NCBI GenBank assembly: GCA_015490895.1
Contig: WFWY01000087.1
Span: 1-64,000, forward strand
DNA length: 64,000 nt
Reading direction: 5' to 3'
DNA from: Thiotrichaceae bacterium
GTDB taxonomy: Bacteria; Pseudomonadota; Gammaproteobacteria; Thiotrichales; Thiotrichaceae
Below are positions 37,579-46,860 of the stretch, piece after piece (the first letter of the stretch is position 1; every line of letters starts with the position of its first letter). The notes below the pieces were generated by a model. That model ran no database searches. It was given only the letters and a program-made list of their open reading frames with translations, and was not told the DNA's origin. Both the position numbers and the translations under genes were made by a program.

Positions 37579-39126
37579 ATGTCACAAGAATCCTTAATCA
37601 TTTTTGATACCACATTGCGCGATGGTGAGCAAAGCCCTGGTGCGTCCATGACACTGGAAGAGAAAGTACGTATCGCCAAAATGCTGGAAAAAATGAAAGT
37701 CGATGTTATCGAAGCTGGCTTCCCGGTTGCCAGCCCCGGCGATTTCAAAGCCGTCAAAGCCGTTGCCGATACTATTAAAGACAGCACCGTCTGTGGCTTG
37801 TCCCGTGCACTGGACAAAGATATTGAAGCCGCGGGTGAAGCACTAAAAGGGGCAACAGCAGCACGTATTCATACTTTTATTGCAACCTCTCCCATCCATA
37901 TGCGTGAAAAGTTAAATATGCAACCGGAGCAGGTACTGGATCATGCAGTCAGGGCCATTAAGAAGGCTCGTCAGTATGTGGATGATGTCGAGTTCTCAGC
38001 CGAAGATGCGGGTCGCTCCGAGCCCGAGTTTCTCTATCGCATTGTTGAGGCTGCCATTGACGCGGGAGCCCGCACCATCAACATCCCCGACACCGTTGGT
38101 TATACCATCCCGCATCAGTTCGGAGAGTTAATGAAAAACTTGCTTGAGAAGGTACCCAATGCTGACAAAGCCATCTTTTCCGTACATTGTCACAACGACC
38201 TTGGCCTCGCAGTTGGCAACTCCCTGGCTGCCTTCTTAAATGGCGCACGTCAGATTGAGTGCACCATTAATGGCCTGGGAGAACGTGCAGGCAATGCTTC
38301 ACTGGAAGAAATCGTCATGGCTGTACGTACACGACAGGATGTCTTCCCCTGTGATACCCGCATTGATGCCACCCATATCGTGCCCACATCCCGTCTGGTC
38401 TCTCGTATCACGGGTTTCCCGGTACAACCCAACAAAGCTGTCGTGGGTAAAAATGCCTTTGCTCATGAATCCGGTATTCACCAGGACGGCGTAATAAAAT
38501 CTCGTGAAACCTACGAAATCATGCGGGCTCAGGATGTTGGCTGGTCTGATAATAAAATGGTATTGGGTAAACATTCTGGTAGAAATGCGTTTAAGACCCG
38601 CCTGAAAGAGCTGGGCTTCGTCTTTGATACGGACGACCAGTTAAACCAGGCCTTCCAGCGTTTCAAGAATCTCGCCGATCGCAAGCATGAAATTTTTGAT
38701 GAAGATCTGTTGCTGATTGTCTCACAAACTCATGAAAATCCCGAAGAGAACACCTATGAGCTGATTTATTCAGAAGTCTGCTCAGAAACTGGCGAGACAC
38801 CGAATGCCAGAGTCACTCTAAAAATAGAAGGCCAGGAAGTGACCGGAAGCGCCAGCGGTAGCGGCCCGGTGGATGCCGTCTACCAGGCCATCGAATTACT
38901 GGTTAATTCACAGACAGAATTAAAGTTGTATTCTGTCAACAATATTACCCGTGGTACAGACTCACAAGGTGAAGTCACTGTCCAGTTACAAAAAAACGGA
39001 GAAATGGTGTATGGTCATGGAGCGCACACCGATATTGTGATCGCTTCGGCACGCGCTTATATCGACGCGCTCAACAAGCTTTCATCCATGATCAAGCGCT
39101 CTCATCCACAATATGACGGCATCTAA
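37579..39126 (+). CDS. leuA: 2-isopropylmalate synthase
   Basis: LeuA condenses acetyl-CoA with 2-oxoisovalerate, the committing step of leucine synthesis, and is inhibited by leucine through its C-terminal domain. The start ATG ([10 protein letters not shown]) has AGGAG 9 bases upstream, giving 515 residues (E. coli 523). Motifs include [13 protein letters not shown] (metal Asp and Arg), [18 protein letters not shown] with the HxH metal ligands, and [11 protein letters not shown]. The C-terminal regulatory domain is complete. The 5' leader may carry an attenuator. Confidence 0.96.
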   Translation: MSQESLIIFDTTLRDGEQSPGASMTLEEKVRIAKMLEKMKVDVIEAGFPVASPGDFKAVKAVADTIKDSTVCGLSRALDKDIEAAGEALKGATAARIHTFIATSPIHMREKLNMQPEQVLDHAVRAIKKARQYVDDVEFSAEDAGRSEPEFLYRIVEAAIDAGARTINIPDTVGYTIPHQFGELMKNLLEKVPNADKAIFSVHCHNDLGLAVGNSLAAFLNGARQIECTINGLGERAGNASLEEIVMAVRTRQDVFPCDTRIDATHIVPTSRLVSRITGFPVQPNKAVVGKNAFAHESGIHQDGVIKSRETYEIMRAQDVGWSDNKMVLGKHSGRNAFKTRLKELGFVFDTDDQLNQAFQRFKNLADRKHEIFDEDLLLIVSQTHENPEENTYELIYSEVCSETGETPNARVTLKIEGQEVTGSASGSGPVDAVYQAIELLVNSQTELKLYSVNNITRGTDSQGEVTVQLQKNGEMVYGHGAHTDIVIASARAYIDALNKLSSMIKRSHPQYDGI

Positions 39127-39155
39127 CCAAACCCTGAGCAGACACAAACAGGCTT

Positions 39156-39950
39156 ATGACGACACATCAGCAACATCGTTATTTGCAGGCACTGGGGATT
39201 CCCGTCTGGGTACAACGCAGTCAGACGGGAATTCGTCACGAGCAACTATCCCCTGCCAGCCAGAAAACGCCATCCGTGCCTCCCGGACGTGCTACGATCC
39301 TGACGGAGAAACCGGCTCTGAAAGAGCGTATCAATGCTCCGGCAATCCCTGTACAGAAAACACCTGTTCCTGATCTTCATCCGATTACTACGCTTGATGC
39401 CCTGGCTCAGCAGGCTCATGACTGTCGACACTGCCGGCTATCGGCATCCCGCCATCAGGTAGTTTTTGCAACAGGCAAGGCAAGTGCCCACTATATGGTC
39501 ATCGGAGATGCACCTTCATCCGATGAAGACCGCCAGGGACATGCCCTGGCAGGGTCATCAGGCACCCTGTTAAGGCATATGTTAGCAGCTATCCAGCTCC
39601 CTCCTGATGCCGTTTATCTTACTCATACCATCAAGTGTCGCCCACCGAATGACCGCGCTCCAGCTGCTGATGAACAACGCTGTTGCCAACCTTACCTCGA
39701 ACACCAGATAAAACTCCTCAAACCCAAAGCTATCCTGATACTCGGACGCACTGCCGCCCAGCACCTGCTACAACAGCAAGCCCCCTTGTCCACATTACGC
39801 AACGACACACACACCTTAACGGAAACGCAGATTCCTGCAGTCGTCACCTATCATCCCAGAAACCTGCTCAGGCAACCCACAGATAAGCGCAAAGCATGGG
39901 AAGATCTGAAACAGTTTCGTACGCTCTGTCATTATGAATGCACCCAATAA
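39156..39950 (+). CDS. uracil-DNA glycosylase, family 4-type iron-sulfur enzyme
   Basis: A 264-residue protein. The N-terminal 95 residues are polar and probably disordered, with a short helical start (HQQHRYLQALGIPVWVQR) like the polymerase-linked forms in gammaproteobacteria. From residue about 95 it is a family 4/5-like glycosylase: CRHCRL, GDAPSSDEDRQG, KCRPPNDRAP, CCQPYL (cysteine ligands of a [4Fe-4S] cluster) and a late TYHPRNLLR. It removes uracil from DNA. The 3' end overlaps rimI by 17 bp, a known pairing. Confidence 0.88.
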   Translation: MTTHQQHRYLQALGIPVWVQRSQTGIRHEQLSPASQKTPSVPPGRATILTEKPALKERINAPAIPVQKTPVPDLHPITTLDALAQQAHDCRHCRLSASRHQVVFATGKASAHYMVIGDAPSSDEDRQGHALAGSSGTLLRHMLAAIQLPPDAVYLTHTIKCRPPNDRAPAADEQRCCQPYLEHQIKLLKPKAILILGRTAAQHLLQQQAPLSTLRNDTHTLTETQIPAVVTYHPRNLLRQPTDKRKAWEDLKQFRTLCHYECTQ

Positions 39951-40410
39951 TCAGAGAAAAGACCGATTCCAGCTTTCTTTTATGATCCCTGCAGATGTAC
40001 CCGAGGTCATCCAAATAGAGACCGCTGTACAATCCCACCCCTGGAGTCCTGGTATTTTTCAGGACTGCATACGTGTCGGCTATACCTGCTGGGTTTGCCG
40101 GGAAAATAATACTACTATCGTAGGCTATCTGATTCAGTCCATCGCTGCAGAAGAGATGCATATTCTTAATGTCTGTATCCACCCGGACTGGCAACGTATG
40201 AATCTGGGGACATTACTGGTACAACAGGCAGAAGAAGCCGGAAAGAAAAAGAACGCCAATATCAGCTACCTGGAAGTCAGACCCGGTAACACCCCCGCTA
40301 TCCGGCTTTACCAAAAACTAGGTTACAAAAAGATAGGCATTCGTAAGAACTATTACCCTACAGATAGCGGCAGGGAAGATGCCATTGTTATGAGTAAGAC
40401 ATTCACATAA
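39934..40410 (+). CDS. rimI: ribosomal-protein-alanine N-acetyltransferase
   Basis: A 158-residue GNAT-family enzyme expected to acetylate the N-terminal alanine of ribosomal protein S18. The family's HPWSPGIFQDCI opening, the acetyl-CoA loop VHPDWQRMNLGTLLVQQ-like (Q-R-M-N-L-G-T) and LEVRPGNTPAIRLYQKLGYKKIGIRKNYY are present. Translation probably couples to the overlapping glycosylase gene. The first 10-15 residues (MNAPNNQRKDRF) precede the domain proper. Confidence 0.92.
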   Translation: MNAPNNQRKDRFQLSFMIPADVPEVIQIETAVQSHPWSPGIFQDCIRVGYTCWVCRENNTTIVGYLIQSIAAEEMHILNVCIHPDWQRMNLGTLLVQQAEEAGKKKNANISYLEVRPGNTPAIRLYQKLGYKKIGIRKNYYPTDSGREDAIVMSKTFT

Positions 40411-40516
40411 GACTCCCGTATTCACAACGCTCATACCGTACTGCCTGACGCATCACTGCCTCCTGAAAAAACACGGATTGCCTGTCATCTGAAGCAGTGG
40501 TGCGTTTGCTTGAGCA

Positions 40517-41413
40517 TTAACTTGCCTTGCAATACGTTCTGGCAAATTCAAGCAGCTCTTCCATTGCCGGCGCACGAAATTTATTCCGTTGGCGTACAAA
40601 CGAGAAATTACGTTGAATCCTGGGGGTGACAGGTATGGCAACCAAAGTACCCAGCTCAATTTCTTTATTGACACTCACACTGGATAGTATTGACACGCCC
40701 ATCCCTGCTTCAACAGCACCTTTAATAGCTTCCGGGCTACCAAGCTCCAGCGTGTTTGAAACAGACTGCCTATCCAGACCCGCTGCCTTCAGCTTTTCAG
40801 AAATTACTTCACGCGTGCCTGAACCAGCCTCCCGACATATAAAGGGATACTTCATAACATCTGCCAGAGAAACTTTTTTGCGTCGAGCCAGCGGATGATT
40901 CGGTGAAACAACCGCAACCAGCTGATCTTTGCGACATACTTCAACCTGTAAATGCTTGTTGTTAACAGGCCCCTCAACAACGCCCAGATCAATCGTATTA
41001 TTCTCGACCATGGAAACAATGCCTTCCGTATTTCCAACTTGCAAGCGCATTTTAACTTCCGGATTCTGCTGTTTAAAGTCTCCTAGCAACGCCGGTAGCA
41101 TATACTCAGCAACAGTTGTACTTGCACCAATCACCAACGAGCCGCTAATATCACCGGTTATTTCACGGATGGCATTTTCCATTTCAGCATATTGCTCAAA
41201 GATATTTTCAGCATACTCGAAGGCTCTCTCTCCCGCATCAGTCAACGAAACGCGATTATGTGCCCGATCAAACAACCGGGTATCAAATTGCTCTTCTAAC
41301 TGACGTATCTGGAACGTCACTGCGGGTTGAGTCATATGCAATTGATCGGCAGCCTTGGTAAAACTCAGCAGTTTCGCTACCGTATGAAAGACCTGAAGTC
41401 TTCTATCTGACAT
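40517..41413 (-). CDS. LysR-family transcription regulator
   Basis: A 298-residue regulator. The N-terminal winged helix-turn-helix (RRLQVFHTVAKLLSFTKAADQLHMTQPAVTFQIRQLE) and the effector domain (GSLVIGASTTVAEYMLPALL..., DLGVVEGPV, FICREAGSGTREV) are typical, and the effector part resembles the CysB/YeiE/CbbR-like branch. No target gene is adjacent: ccoS lies upstream and runs in the same direction. A palindrome at 41569-41587 upstream could be its own operator. Confidence 0.9.
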   Translation of the reverse strand: MSDRRLQVFHTVAKLLSFTKAADQLHMTQPAVTFQIRQLEEQFDTRLFDRAHNRVSLTDAGERAFEYAENIFEQYAEMENAIREITGDISGSLVIGASTTVAEYMLPALLGDFKQQNPEVKMRLQVGNTEGIVSMVENNTIDLGVVEGPVNNKHLQVEVCRKDQLVAVVSPNHPLARRKKVSLADVMKYPFICREAGSGTREVISEKLKAAGLDRQSVSNTLELGSPEAIKGAVEAGMGVSILSSVSVNKEIELGTLVAIPVTPRIQRNFSFVRQRNKFRAPAMEELLEFARTYCKAS

Positions 41414-41568
41414 TTTTTCACCTAATCCTTTTTGTCCTGATTCTTAACATCCATGTAAGTCATCGAATTCGACAAACTGACAACATTCTTATTGCATTTA
41501 TTGCAGCTACTGGTACAGTCAATCACTACAGCAAACCATAAAAAATTATAATGGGCATACCATTCGAC

Positions 41569-41587
41569 ACCTATGACAATTATAGGT
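41569..41587. promoter_or_regulatory. palindrome upstream of the LysR gene
   Basis: ACCTAT-GACAATT-ATAGGT is a perfect 6-bp inverted repeat with a 7-bp centre, about 155 bp before the LysR start. It suits a dimer-binding operator but also could be a weak terminator-like hairpin after ccoS. Confidence 0.3.
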
Positions 41588-41711
41588 ATCAAAACTGATT
41601 ATACTAATATTTTCGTTGCATTTTAACGTAAGCTGTTGCGTTCCGTTGACAAGTGGTAGTGACAAATTTATTAATACCCATTAAAGAAAACTATTCCCAA
41701 TAGACATTCTC

Positions 41712-41918
41712 TCATGTTTCGCGCCCCTGGGTAACTTCCGAATGCTGCTGTGGTGCCGCATTATGTGGGATCCTTGGGTCATCATCATCCATCAAAATAC
41801 GATGTGCAGGGCTATCCAGGTCATCATACTGCCCTGACTTGATGCTGATGATAAACGCAATCACCACCCCAAACATGACCGCTATACCAACAATAATCTG
41901 TAAATACAATGCATTCAT
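41712..41918 (-). CDS. ccoS: cbb3 oxidase assembly protein CcoS
   Basis: A 68-residue single-span membrane protein needed to insert cofactors into cbb3 oxidase. The first 28 residues are the membrane helix (LYLQIIVGIAVMFGVVIAFIISIKSGQYDDLDSPAHRIL); the GQYDDLDSPAHRIL stretch is the family signature. It follows ccoI with an 18-bp gap and is the last gene of the ccoGHIS assembly group. Confidence 0.93.
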   Translation of the reverse strand: MNALYLQIIVGIAVMFGVVIAFIISIKSGQYDDLDSPAHRILMDDDDPRIPHNAAPQQHSEVTQGRET

Positions 41919-41936
41919 AGGTTGTTATTTCAATGG

Positions 41937-44393
41937 TTATTTCTTTAGACGCAGTGAATTAAACACCACTACCAGTGAACTCGCCGACATACCAATCGCA
42001 GCCATCCAGGGTGCAACAAACCCCGCTGCGGCCAAAGGTACAGCAACCAGATTATAGCCTATTGCCCAGGAAAAATTTTGTTTTATCACTCGTTGCATAT
42101 TTCTGGCAATGCTCACAGCTTGTGGTAAATGTTGCAGGTTCTCGGAGAGCAATATCATATCGGCGCTCGCCTGCGCCAGTTGCGACCCTTGCCCCATGGC
42201 AACCGACACCTGCGCTTTTGCCAGCACAGGGGCATCATTCACACCATCCCCCACCATGGCAATCGTTTGCGACTGTTGTTGCCACTCGGTCAGTTTGGCA
42301 AGTTTCTCTTCCGGTAGTAGCTCACCATAGCCACTATCAATACCCAGCTCTGTTACGACAGCAGAAACAACTGCCTGTCGGTCACCACTGAGTACGCTGG
42401 TAATAATGTTTTGCTGTTTCAATGCCTGTATCGCCATAAAGGCTTCCGGACGGAGCCGATCCTGCAATTCAAAATGGGCAATCAAACCTTTTCGGCTGAC
42501 CAGGTACACGCAGGTTCCTCCAGACTCATCTAACGGTACTGACAGCTCCTCCCTTCTCACCCATTCACTCACATAGCCAGCATTGCCAATACGGTAAGAT
42601 TCTCCCTGATAATCTGCCTGCACACCTTTTCCTGAAATGACGTGCACAGCAGATAACGGCACCTGCTGTGCCGACAAAGCCATAATTGCTTTGGCTACGG
42701 GGTGCTCTGAAACTCTTTCTAGTGAAGCAGCCAGTGATAATGCCAGTGATTCATCCAGCACCCCCGACAAAGAGTATTGTTGTACGGTTAAGCGCCCATC
42801 CGTTAAAGTGCCGGTTTTGTCGAATACCACATGATCCACACTGGCCAGGGTTTCCAACGCATGTCCGCGTGTCGTTAACACCCCTTTTGCGGTAAGCTCA
42901 CCCATTGCCGCCGTGGTAGCAACCGGTGTGGCCAGAGATAGCGCACAGGGGCAAGTAACCACCAGTACTGACAAGGTAATCCAGAAGGCCGTCTGCGGGC
43001 TCTCTTGCCACGCCCAGTAGGCAAAAACAGCTACGGCAACCAGCAACAGGATCGCCACAAAGTGACTGGCTATTTTGTCTGCAAAACGGGCTATATCCGG
43101 TTTTTGTGCCTGCGCCTGATCCAGCAATCGCACAATTGCCGACAATACCGTATCCTCTCCCTGCTGCCTGACCTCCATCACCAGAGGGCTTTCTACATTG
43201 ACCGTCCCCCCTATCAAGCAATCACCCATTGACTTTGCCAGTGGCAGGCTTTCACCGGTCAGCAGGGATTCATTCACACTGCTCATTCCCTCCAGCACAT
43301 TCCCATCAGCAGGAATAATCTCTCCCGGTTTAATCAGTACTCTGTCTTTTACAGACAGCTCATTGGCAGGGATGACTTCCTGCTGGTCGCCCTTCAGGCG
43401 TGTTGCCATATCCGGCAGTAGTCGTACCAGTGCTTCGGCGACCTGCCCCGCTTTATGCCGTGCCTGCATCTCCAGAAAACGCCCTACCAGCAAAAAAAAG
43501 GTGAACATATTAACGGAATCAAAATAGACTTCACCTGTACCCATGATCGTTGCCCAGACACTAGCCAGATAGGCAACCAGGATAGCAATGGAAACAGGGA
43601 TGTCCATGCCCAGGCGTTTGCGTTTCAAATCTCGCCAGGCAGAAATAAAAAACACACTGGAAGCAAAGATAACAACCGGCGTGGTCAGTAACAGGCTGAC
43701 CCAACGGAGAAACTTCTCGGTATTGGCATCCATTCCGGTGATATCACCCAGATAGAGTGAAAGTGCCAGCATCATGACCTGCATCATGCCAACACCGGCA
43801 ATCGCTATGCGGCGCAAACTTTTGGATTTTTCTTCTTTTTGTAATGCCTCCAGACGCCCGGAATCGAAAGGGTGTGCGTGATAGCCTATATCCGCTATCG
43901 CTGATAATACTTCACTCAGATGAATCTGTGCATTATCCCAGCGCAGTATTGCCCGGTGGGTCGTATAGTTTATTCTGAAATCGAGTACGCCTTGCAGCTG
44001 TGTGACATGCCGCTCATTAAGCCAGACACAGGCAGCACAGACAATCCCCTCCAGAATTAACGAAGCTTCTCGGTAATCGCCCGCTGCTGTCTTATTATCA
44101 GTCTGGGCTGCCACCTGGCGTACAAAGCTTTTTTGTAACTGCTCATTGTCATATACCCGCAATTCTTCCGGGATCAGAGCCTGGGGCTTACCCGTATTTT
44201 GTGTACGGTAGGTATAAAAATCGGTGAGTCCATTTTCGACAATAGCGGTTGCCACCGCTTCACACCCGGCACAACACATATCGCGCGGTTCACCCGCAAT
44301 GACAACCTGGCGCTGCACACCATCCGGCACCAACAGGCCACAGTGAAAACAAAGCGGTGATAAATCCGGCTGCTCGGACACAGGTGCCGACAC
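41937..44393 (-). CDS. ccoI: copper-transporting P1B-ATPase for cbb3 assembly
   Basis: An 818-residue copper ATPase of the CcoI/FixI type that supplies copper to cbb3 oxidase. The N-terminus has Cys clusters (CFHCGLLVP, CCAGCEAV) typical of CcoI and a metal-binding domain (GIVCAACVWLNE). The membrane copper motif is CPCALS; the phosphorylated Asp is in DKTGTLT; GDGVNDAP is the hinge. A TGES-like loop (LLTGESLPLAKS) is present. The start is 6 bp from the end of ccoH. There is no regulator of the copper-efflux type nearby, which suits an assembly role. Confidence 0.95.
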   Translation of the reverse strand: MSAPVSEQPDLSPLCFHCGLLVPDGVQRQVVIAGEPRDMCCAGCEAVATAIVENGLTDFYTYRTQNTGKPQALIPEELRVYDNEQLQKSFVRQVAAQTDNKTAAGDYREASLILEGIVCAACVWLNERHVTQLQGVLDFRINYTTHRAILRWDNAQIHLSEVLSAIADIGYHAHPFDSGRLEALQKEEKSKSLRRIAIAGVGMMQVMMLALSLYLGDITGMDANTEKFLRWVSLLLTTPVVIFASSVFFISAWRDLKRKRLGMDIPVSIAILVAYLASVWATIMGTGEVYFDSVNMFTFFLLVGRFLEMQARHKAGQVAEALVRLLPDMATRLKGDQQEVIPANELSVKDRVLIKPGEIIPADGNVLEGMSSVNESLLTGESLPLAKSMGDCLIGGTVNVESPLVMEVRQQGEDTVLSAIVRLLDQAQAQKPDIARFADKIASHFVAILLLVAVAVFAYWAWQESPQTAFWITLSVLVVTCPCALSLATPVATTAAMGELTAKGVLTTRGHALETLASVDHVVFDKTGTLTDGRLTVQQYSLSGVLDESLALSLAASLERVSEHPVAKAIMALSAQQVPLSAVHVISGKGVQADYQGESYRIGNAGYVSEWVRREELSVPLDESGGTCVYLVSRKGLIAHFELQDRLRPEAFMAIQALKQQNIITSVLSGDRQAVVSAVVTELGIDSGYGELLPEEKLAKLTEWQQQSQTIAMVGDGVNDAPVLAKAQVSVAMGQGSQLAQASADMILLSENLQHLPQAVSIARNMQRVIKQNFSWAIGYNLVAVPLAAAGFVAPWMAAIGMSASSLVVVFNSLRLKK

Positions 44394-44399
44394 CCGTTG

Positions 44400-45302
44400 T
44401 TATTTCCCGGTGTCCATTTCTGGCTCACCATCCACGCATTCACGCGGTACTATCTTGCCATCAACAAGCTCAGCTACTTCAGATTCTCCCCGGATTTCAT
44501 GAATATCCTTATCACGATGGATGAGTATCTGCATCTGCCAACATCCAGGCTCAGCCAGTGTAACGCTTTTACTATAGGTACCACGCTGCTCTTCTGGCAA
44601 AGTATAATGCTGATCAGCGCTCATCCTGGATGGTCGTAGAAAACTTACTTTCACCTCGGCTCCACTCACTGGCAGCCCATCCCTGTCTTGCACATGCAGG
44701 CGGAAAATACTCGCCCGGTTCAGAACCGGACTATCATCCCATCCCCCCTCTACCTGCCAGCCTCTCTCTTTCTGTTTTTTCAACTGTTTCACATAGTGAT
44801 TAAAACGTTCTTCTTCATCCTGAAGGTCATAAGCAACATTGCCGGTAAAGTTGGATTGCAATCCTTCCCCCGCATCACCACTAATACTTTTTGGCAATAC
44901 CAGTTTAGCCAGATCACCATCCACTCCCTTGGTGGCAAAGGTGATAATAATGGCATCGACCGTCGCCAAAACGATAAAGAAAACGACAATAATACCAGGG
45001 ATCCAGTGCATACCTGTTTTGAGTTCCGTCACCCCTTCCCGTTTCTTACGTTCCTCATGAACCCCGGCGATAATCCCAAGCCCATAGGGGATCATCATAA
45101 AAAAAGCAAAGTGAATGGCAAAGATATCAATACCCGCCCAGTGGGTAGCAGCTAGTGGCACATAAATCAGCAACATGAGGGCTGCTGTTGCCAGAGAGGC
45201 CATTTTCCCACTCCAGCGAAAAAGCTTGAAAAATATAAAATAAACGGCAAAGGCCAGGAGCGACCCAATACCCAGTGTTGTAACTAAACTGTAATTATTC
45301 AT
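44400..45302 (-). CDS. ccoH: CcoH/FixH-family protein with an extra N-terminal membrane region
   Basis: A 300-residue protein between ccoG and ccoI. The C-terminal half (about 100-290) is FixH/CcoH-like: one membrane helix (WIPGIIVVFFIVLATVDAIIITFAT), then a periplasmic beta-rich domain (FRLHVQDRDGLPVSGAEVKVSFLRPS). The first 90 residues add three further helices (LVTTLGIGSLLAFAVYFIFF, ATAALMLLIYVPLAATHW, FAIHFAFFMMIPYGLGII). Ordinary CcoH is about 160 residues, so this is an unusual extended form. It keeps the usual place in the operon. Confidence 0.8.
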   Translation of the reverse strand: MNNYSLVTTLGIGSLLAFAVYFIFFKLFRWSGKMASLATAALMLLIYVPLAATHWAGIDIFAIHFAFFMMIPYGLGIIAGVHEERKKREGVTELKTGMHWIPGIIVVFFIVLATVDAIIITFATKGVDGDLAKLVLPKSISGDAGEGLQSNFTGNVAYDLQDEEERFNHYVKQLKKQKERGWQVEGGWDDSPVLNRASIFRLHVQDRDGLPVSGAEVKVSFLRPSRMSADQHYTLPEEQRGTYSKSVTLAEPGCWQMQILIHRDKDIHEIRGESEVAELVDGKIVPRECVDGEPEMDTGK

Positions 45303-45311
45303 AATAACCCA

Positions 45312-46724
45312 CTAGGGACTGATAAATTGAGAGTGAATCGTGATGGGCTCTGTCACTTCACCACTCTTAGGCGTCAAAAGAAACTGAAACTCAGCATTTG
45401 TGGCATCACCGGGTTTAACCCGCTTTCTCACCTTGACCATAATACGCTGAGACTCATCCGCTTTTAGATTAAAGTCTGCAATCTGCCCCATATCCAGCTC
45501 CGCCCCTGGCAACCCCTGAATGGATAAGCCAAACCGGGCCGGTTGCAGGGTCTTGTTTTCCAGCTTCAGGCTATAGCGGTTCTGGATACGCCCATCTGAC
45601 AACGTAATATAGAGCGGGCTACGCACTTGCCGCACTGAAGCATCTACCAGCTTCTGACTACTCATACTCCAGAGTAAAAAAAAGAGCGCCCCGAGTACAG
45701 CCAGACCGTAACCATAGGTGCGTAATTTCCAGAAATGTGTTTTGCCTTTTTCCAGTCCGCTTTCAGATTCATAGCGGATCAGGCCACGTTCCCAGCCCCT
45801 GGCATCCATAATCGTGTCACAGGCATCAATACATAAACCACACTGGATACAGGCATATTGCATGCCCTCACGGATATCAATACCCACCGGACACACCTGC
45901 ACACAAAGCCCACAATCGACACAATCACCAACACCTTTAGCCTGTCGGTCTTCACGTGTCTTCAACAATCTGGTTGGCTTAGCTCTTCCTGCTGTGCCCT
46001 CCCCCCGTGCCGGATCATAAGTAGGCACCAAGGTATCCTTGTCTATCATGACACTTTGAAAACGCGCATAAGGGCATACGTGCTGGCACACCTTCTCACG
46101 CATTAAACCACCTGCGATATAGGTCGTCAGCATTAGCCCAAAAGCTGTGTAGTAAGCCGCAGCGGGGGCTTGCCCTGTAAAGAATTTAACGAGCAAATCC
46201 GGTGCATAAGCCCAGTATAGAGTAAAGGTTAGCCCTGTCCAGAAAGCCAGCAATAGCCAGGAAAGATGGGTTGCTGCCTTTTTAAAAACTTTTTCACTGT
46301 TCCAGGCCTGTTTATCAAGGCGAATCCGTTTAACCCGATCACCCTGAATACCCTTTTCTATCCAGCGAAAAGCATCCGTCCACAATGTTTGGAAGCAGAA
46401 ATAACCACAAAATACCCGTCCTGCCAAAGCGGTTGAAAAGAACAGCACAACAGCAGCGAGGAACAACAATGCCGCCAGCCAGAAAATATCCTGTGCATGT
46501 ACAACCAGACCGAACAGATAAAACTTCTTGTCAACCAAATCAAACAAAACAGCCTGGGGGTGCCCTACCGGACGATGCCAGGGAACCCAGGGTAACAAAA
46601 AATAGACCATATAAGCGATGACCAGCACACTGGTTTTAAACGACCGAAATAGCCCTTTAACCGAGCGCGGATGTATGACTACCGCTTCGGTAACCGCTGA
46701 CTGACAGGATTGACATTCACTCAT
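45312..46724 (-). CDS. ccoG: cbb3 assembly ferredoxin-like membrane protein CcoG
   Basis: A 470-residue inner-membrane protein with two 4Fe-4S motifs (CVDCGLCVQVCPVGID and CIQCGLCIDACD, about residues 265-305), the NapH-like helices FCGYFCFQTLWTDAFRW and MREKVCQHVCPYARFQ, and a C-terminal Ig-like domain. CcoG is thought to reduce Cu(II) for oxidase assembly. It is the first gene of the second group, separated from ccoP by a terminator, so ccoGHIS probably has its own promoter in 46725-46809. Confidence 0.94.
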   Translation of the reverse strand: MSECQSCQSAVTEAVVIHPRSVKGLFRSFKTSVLVIAYMVYFLLPWVPWHRPVGHPQAVLFDLVDKKFYLFGLVVHAQDIFWLAALLFLAAVVLFFSTALAGRVFCGYFCFQTLWTDAFRWIEKGIQGDRVKRIRLDKQAWNSEKVFKKAATHLSWLLLAFWTGLTFTLYWAYAPDLLVKFFTGQAPAAAYYTAFGLMLTTYIAGGLMREKVCQHVCPYARFQSVMIDKDTLVPTYDPARGEGTAGRAKPTRLLKTREDRQAKGVGDCVDCGLCVQVCPVGIDIREGMQYACIQCGLCIDACDTIMDARGWERGLIRYESESGLEKGKTHFWKLRTYGYGLAVLGALFFLLWSMSSQKLVDASVRQVRSPLYITLSDGRIQNRYSLKLENKTLQPARFGLSIQGLPGAELDMGQIADFNLKADESQRIMVKVRKRVKPGDATNAEFQFLLTPKSGEVTEPITIHSQFISP

Positions 46725-46809
46725 GCTATAAACCTATAGACCACTTTCGAACAGCCTCTGAACTCGCCGGGCTCAGCTTCCGGCCAACTCTTCATTAAGC
46801 TGAAACAAA

Positions 46810-46836
46810 AGCGGCTGGTAGATACCAGCCGTTTTT
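46810..46836 (-). terminator. terminator between ccoNOQP and ccoGHIS
   Basis: A 9-bp perfect stem, CGGCTGGTA (46812-46820) with TACCAGCCG (46823-46831), is bordered by AAAA on one side and TTTTT on the other, so it can act in both directions. It lies 30 bp after the ccoP stop. Confidence 0.8.
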
Positions 46837-46860
46837 ATGCGGGAGGCTATCCTGACACAA

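Noticed and set aside
40517-41413. LysR regulator as CbbR
   Set aside because: The effector domain is broadly similar, but no Calvin-cycle gene is adjacent, so the name is not supported.
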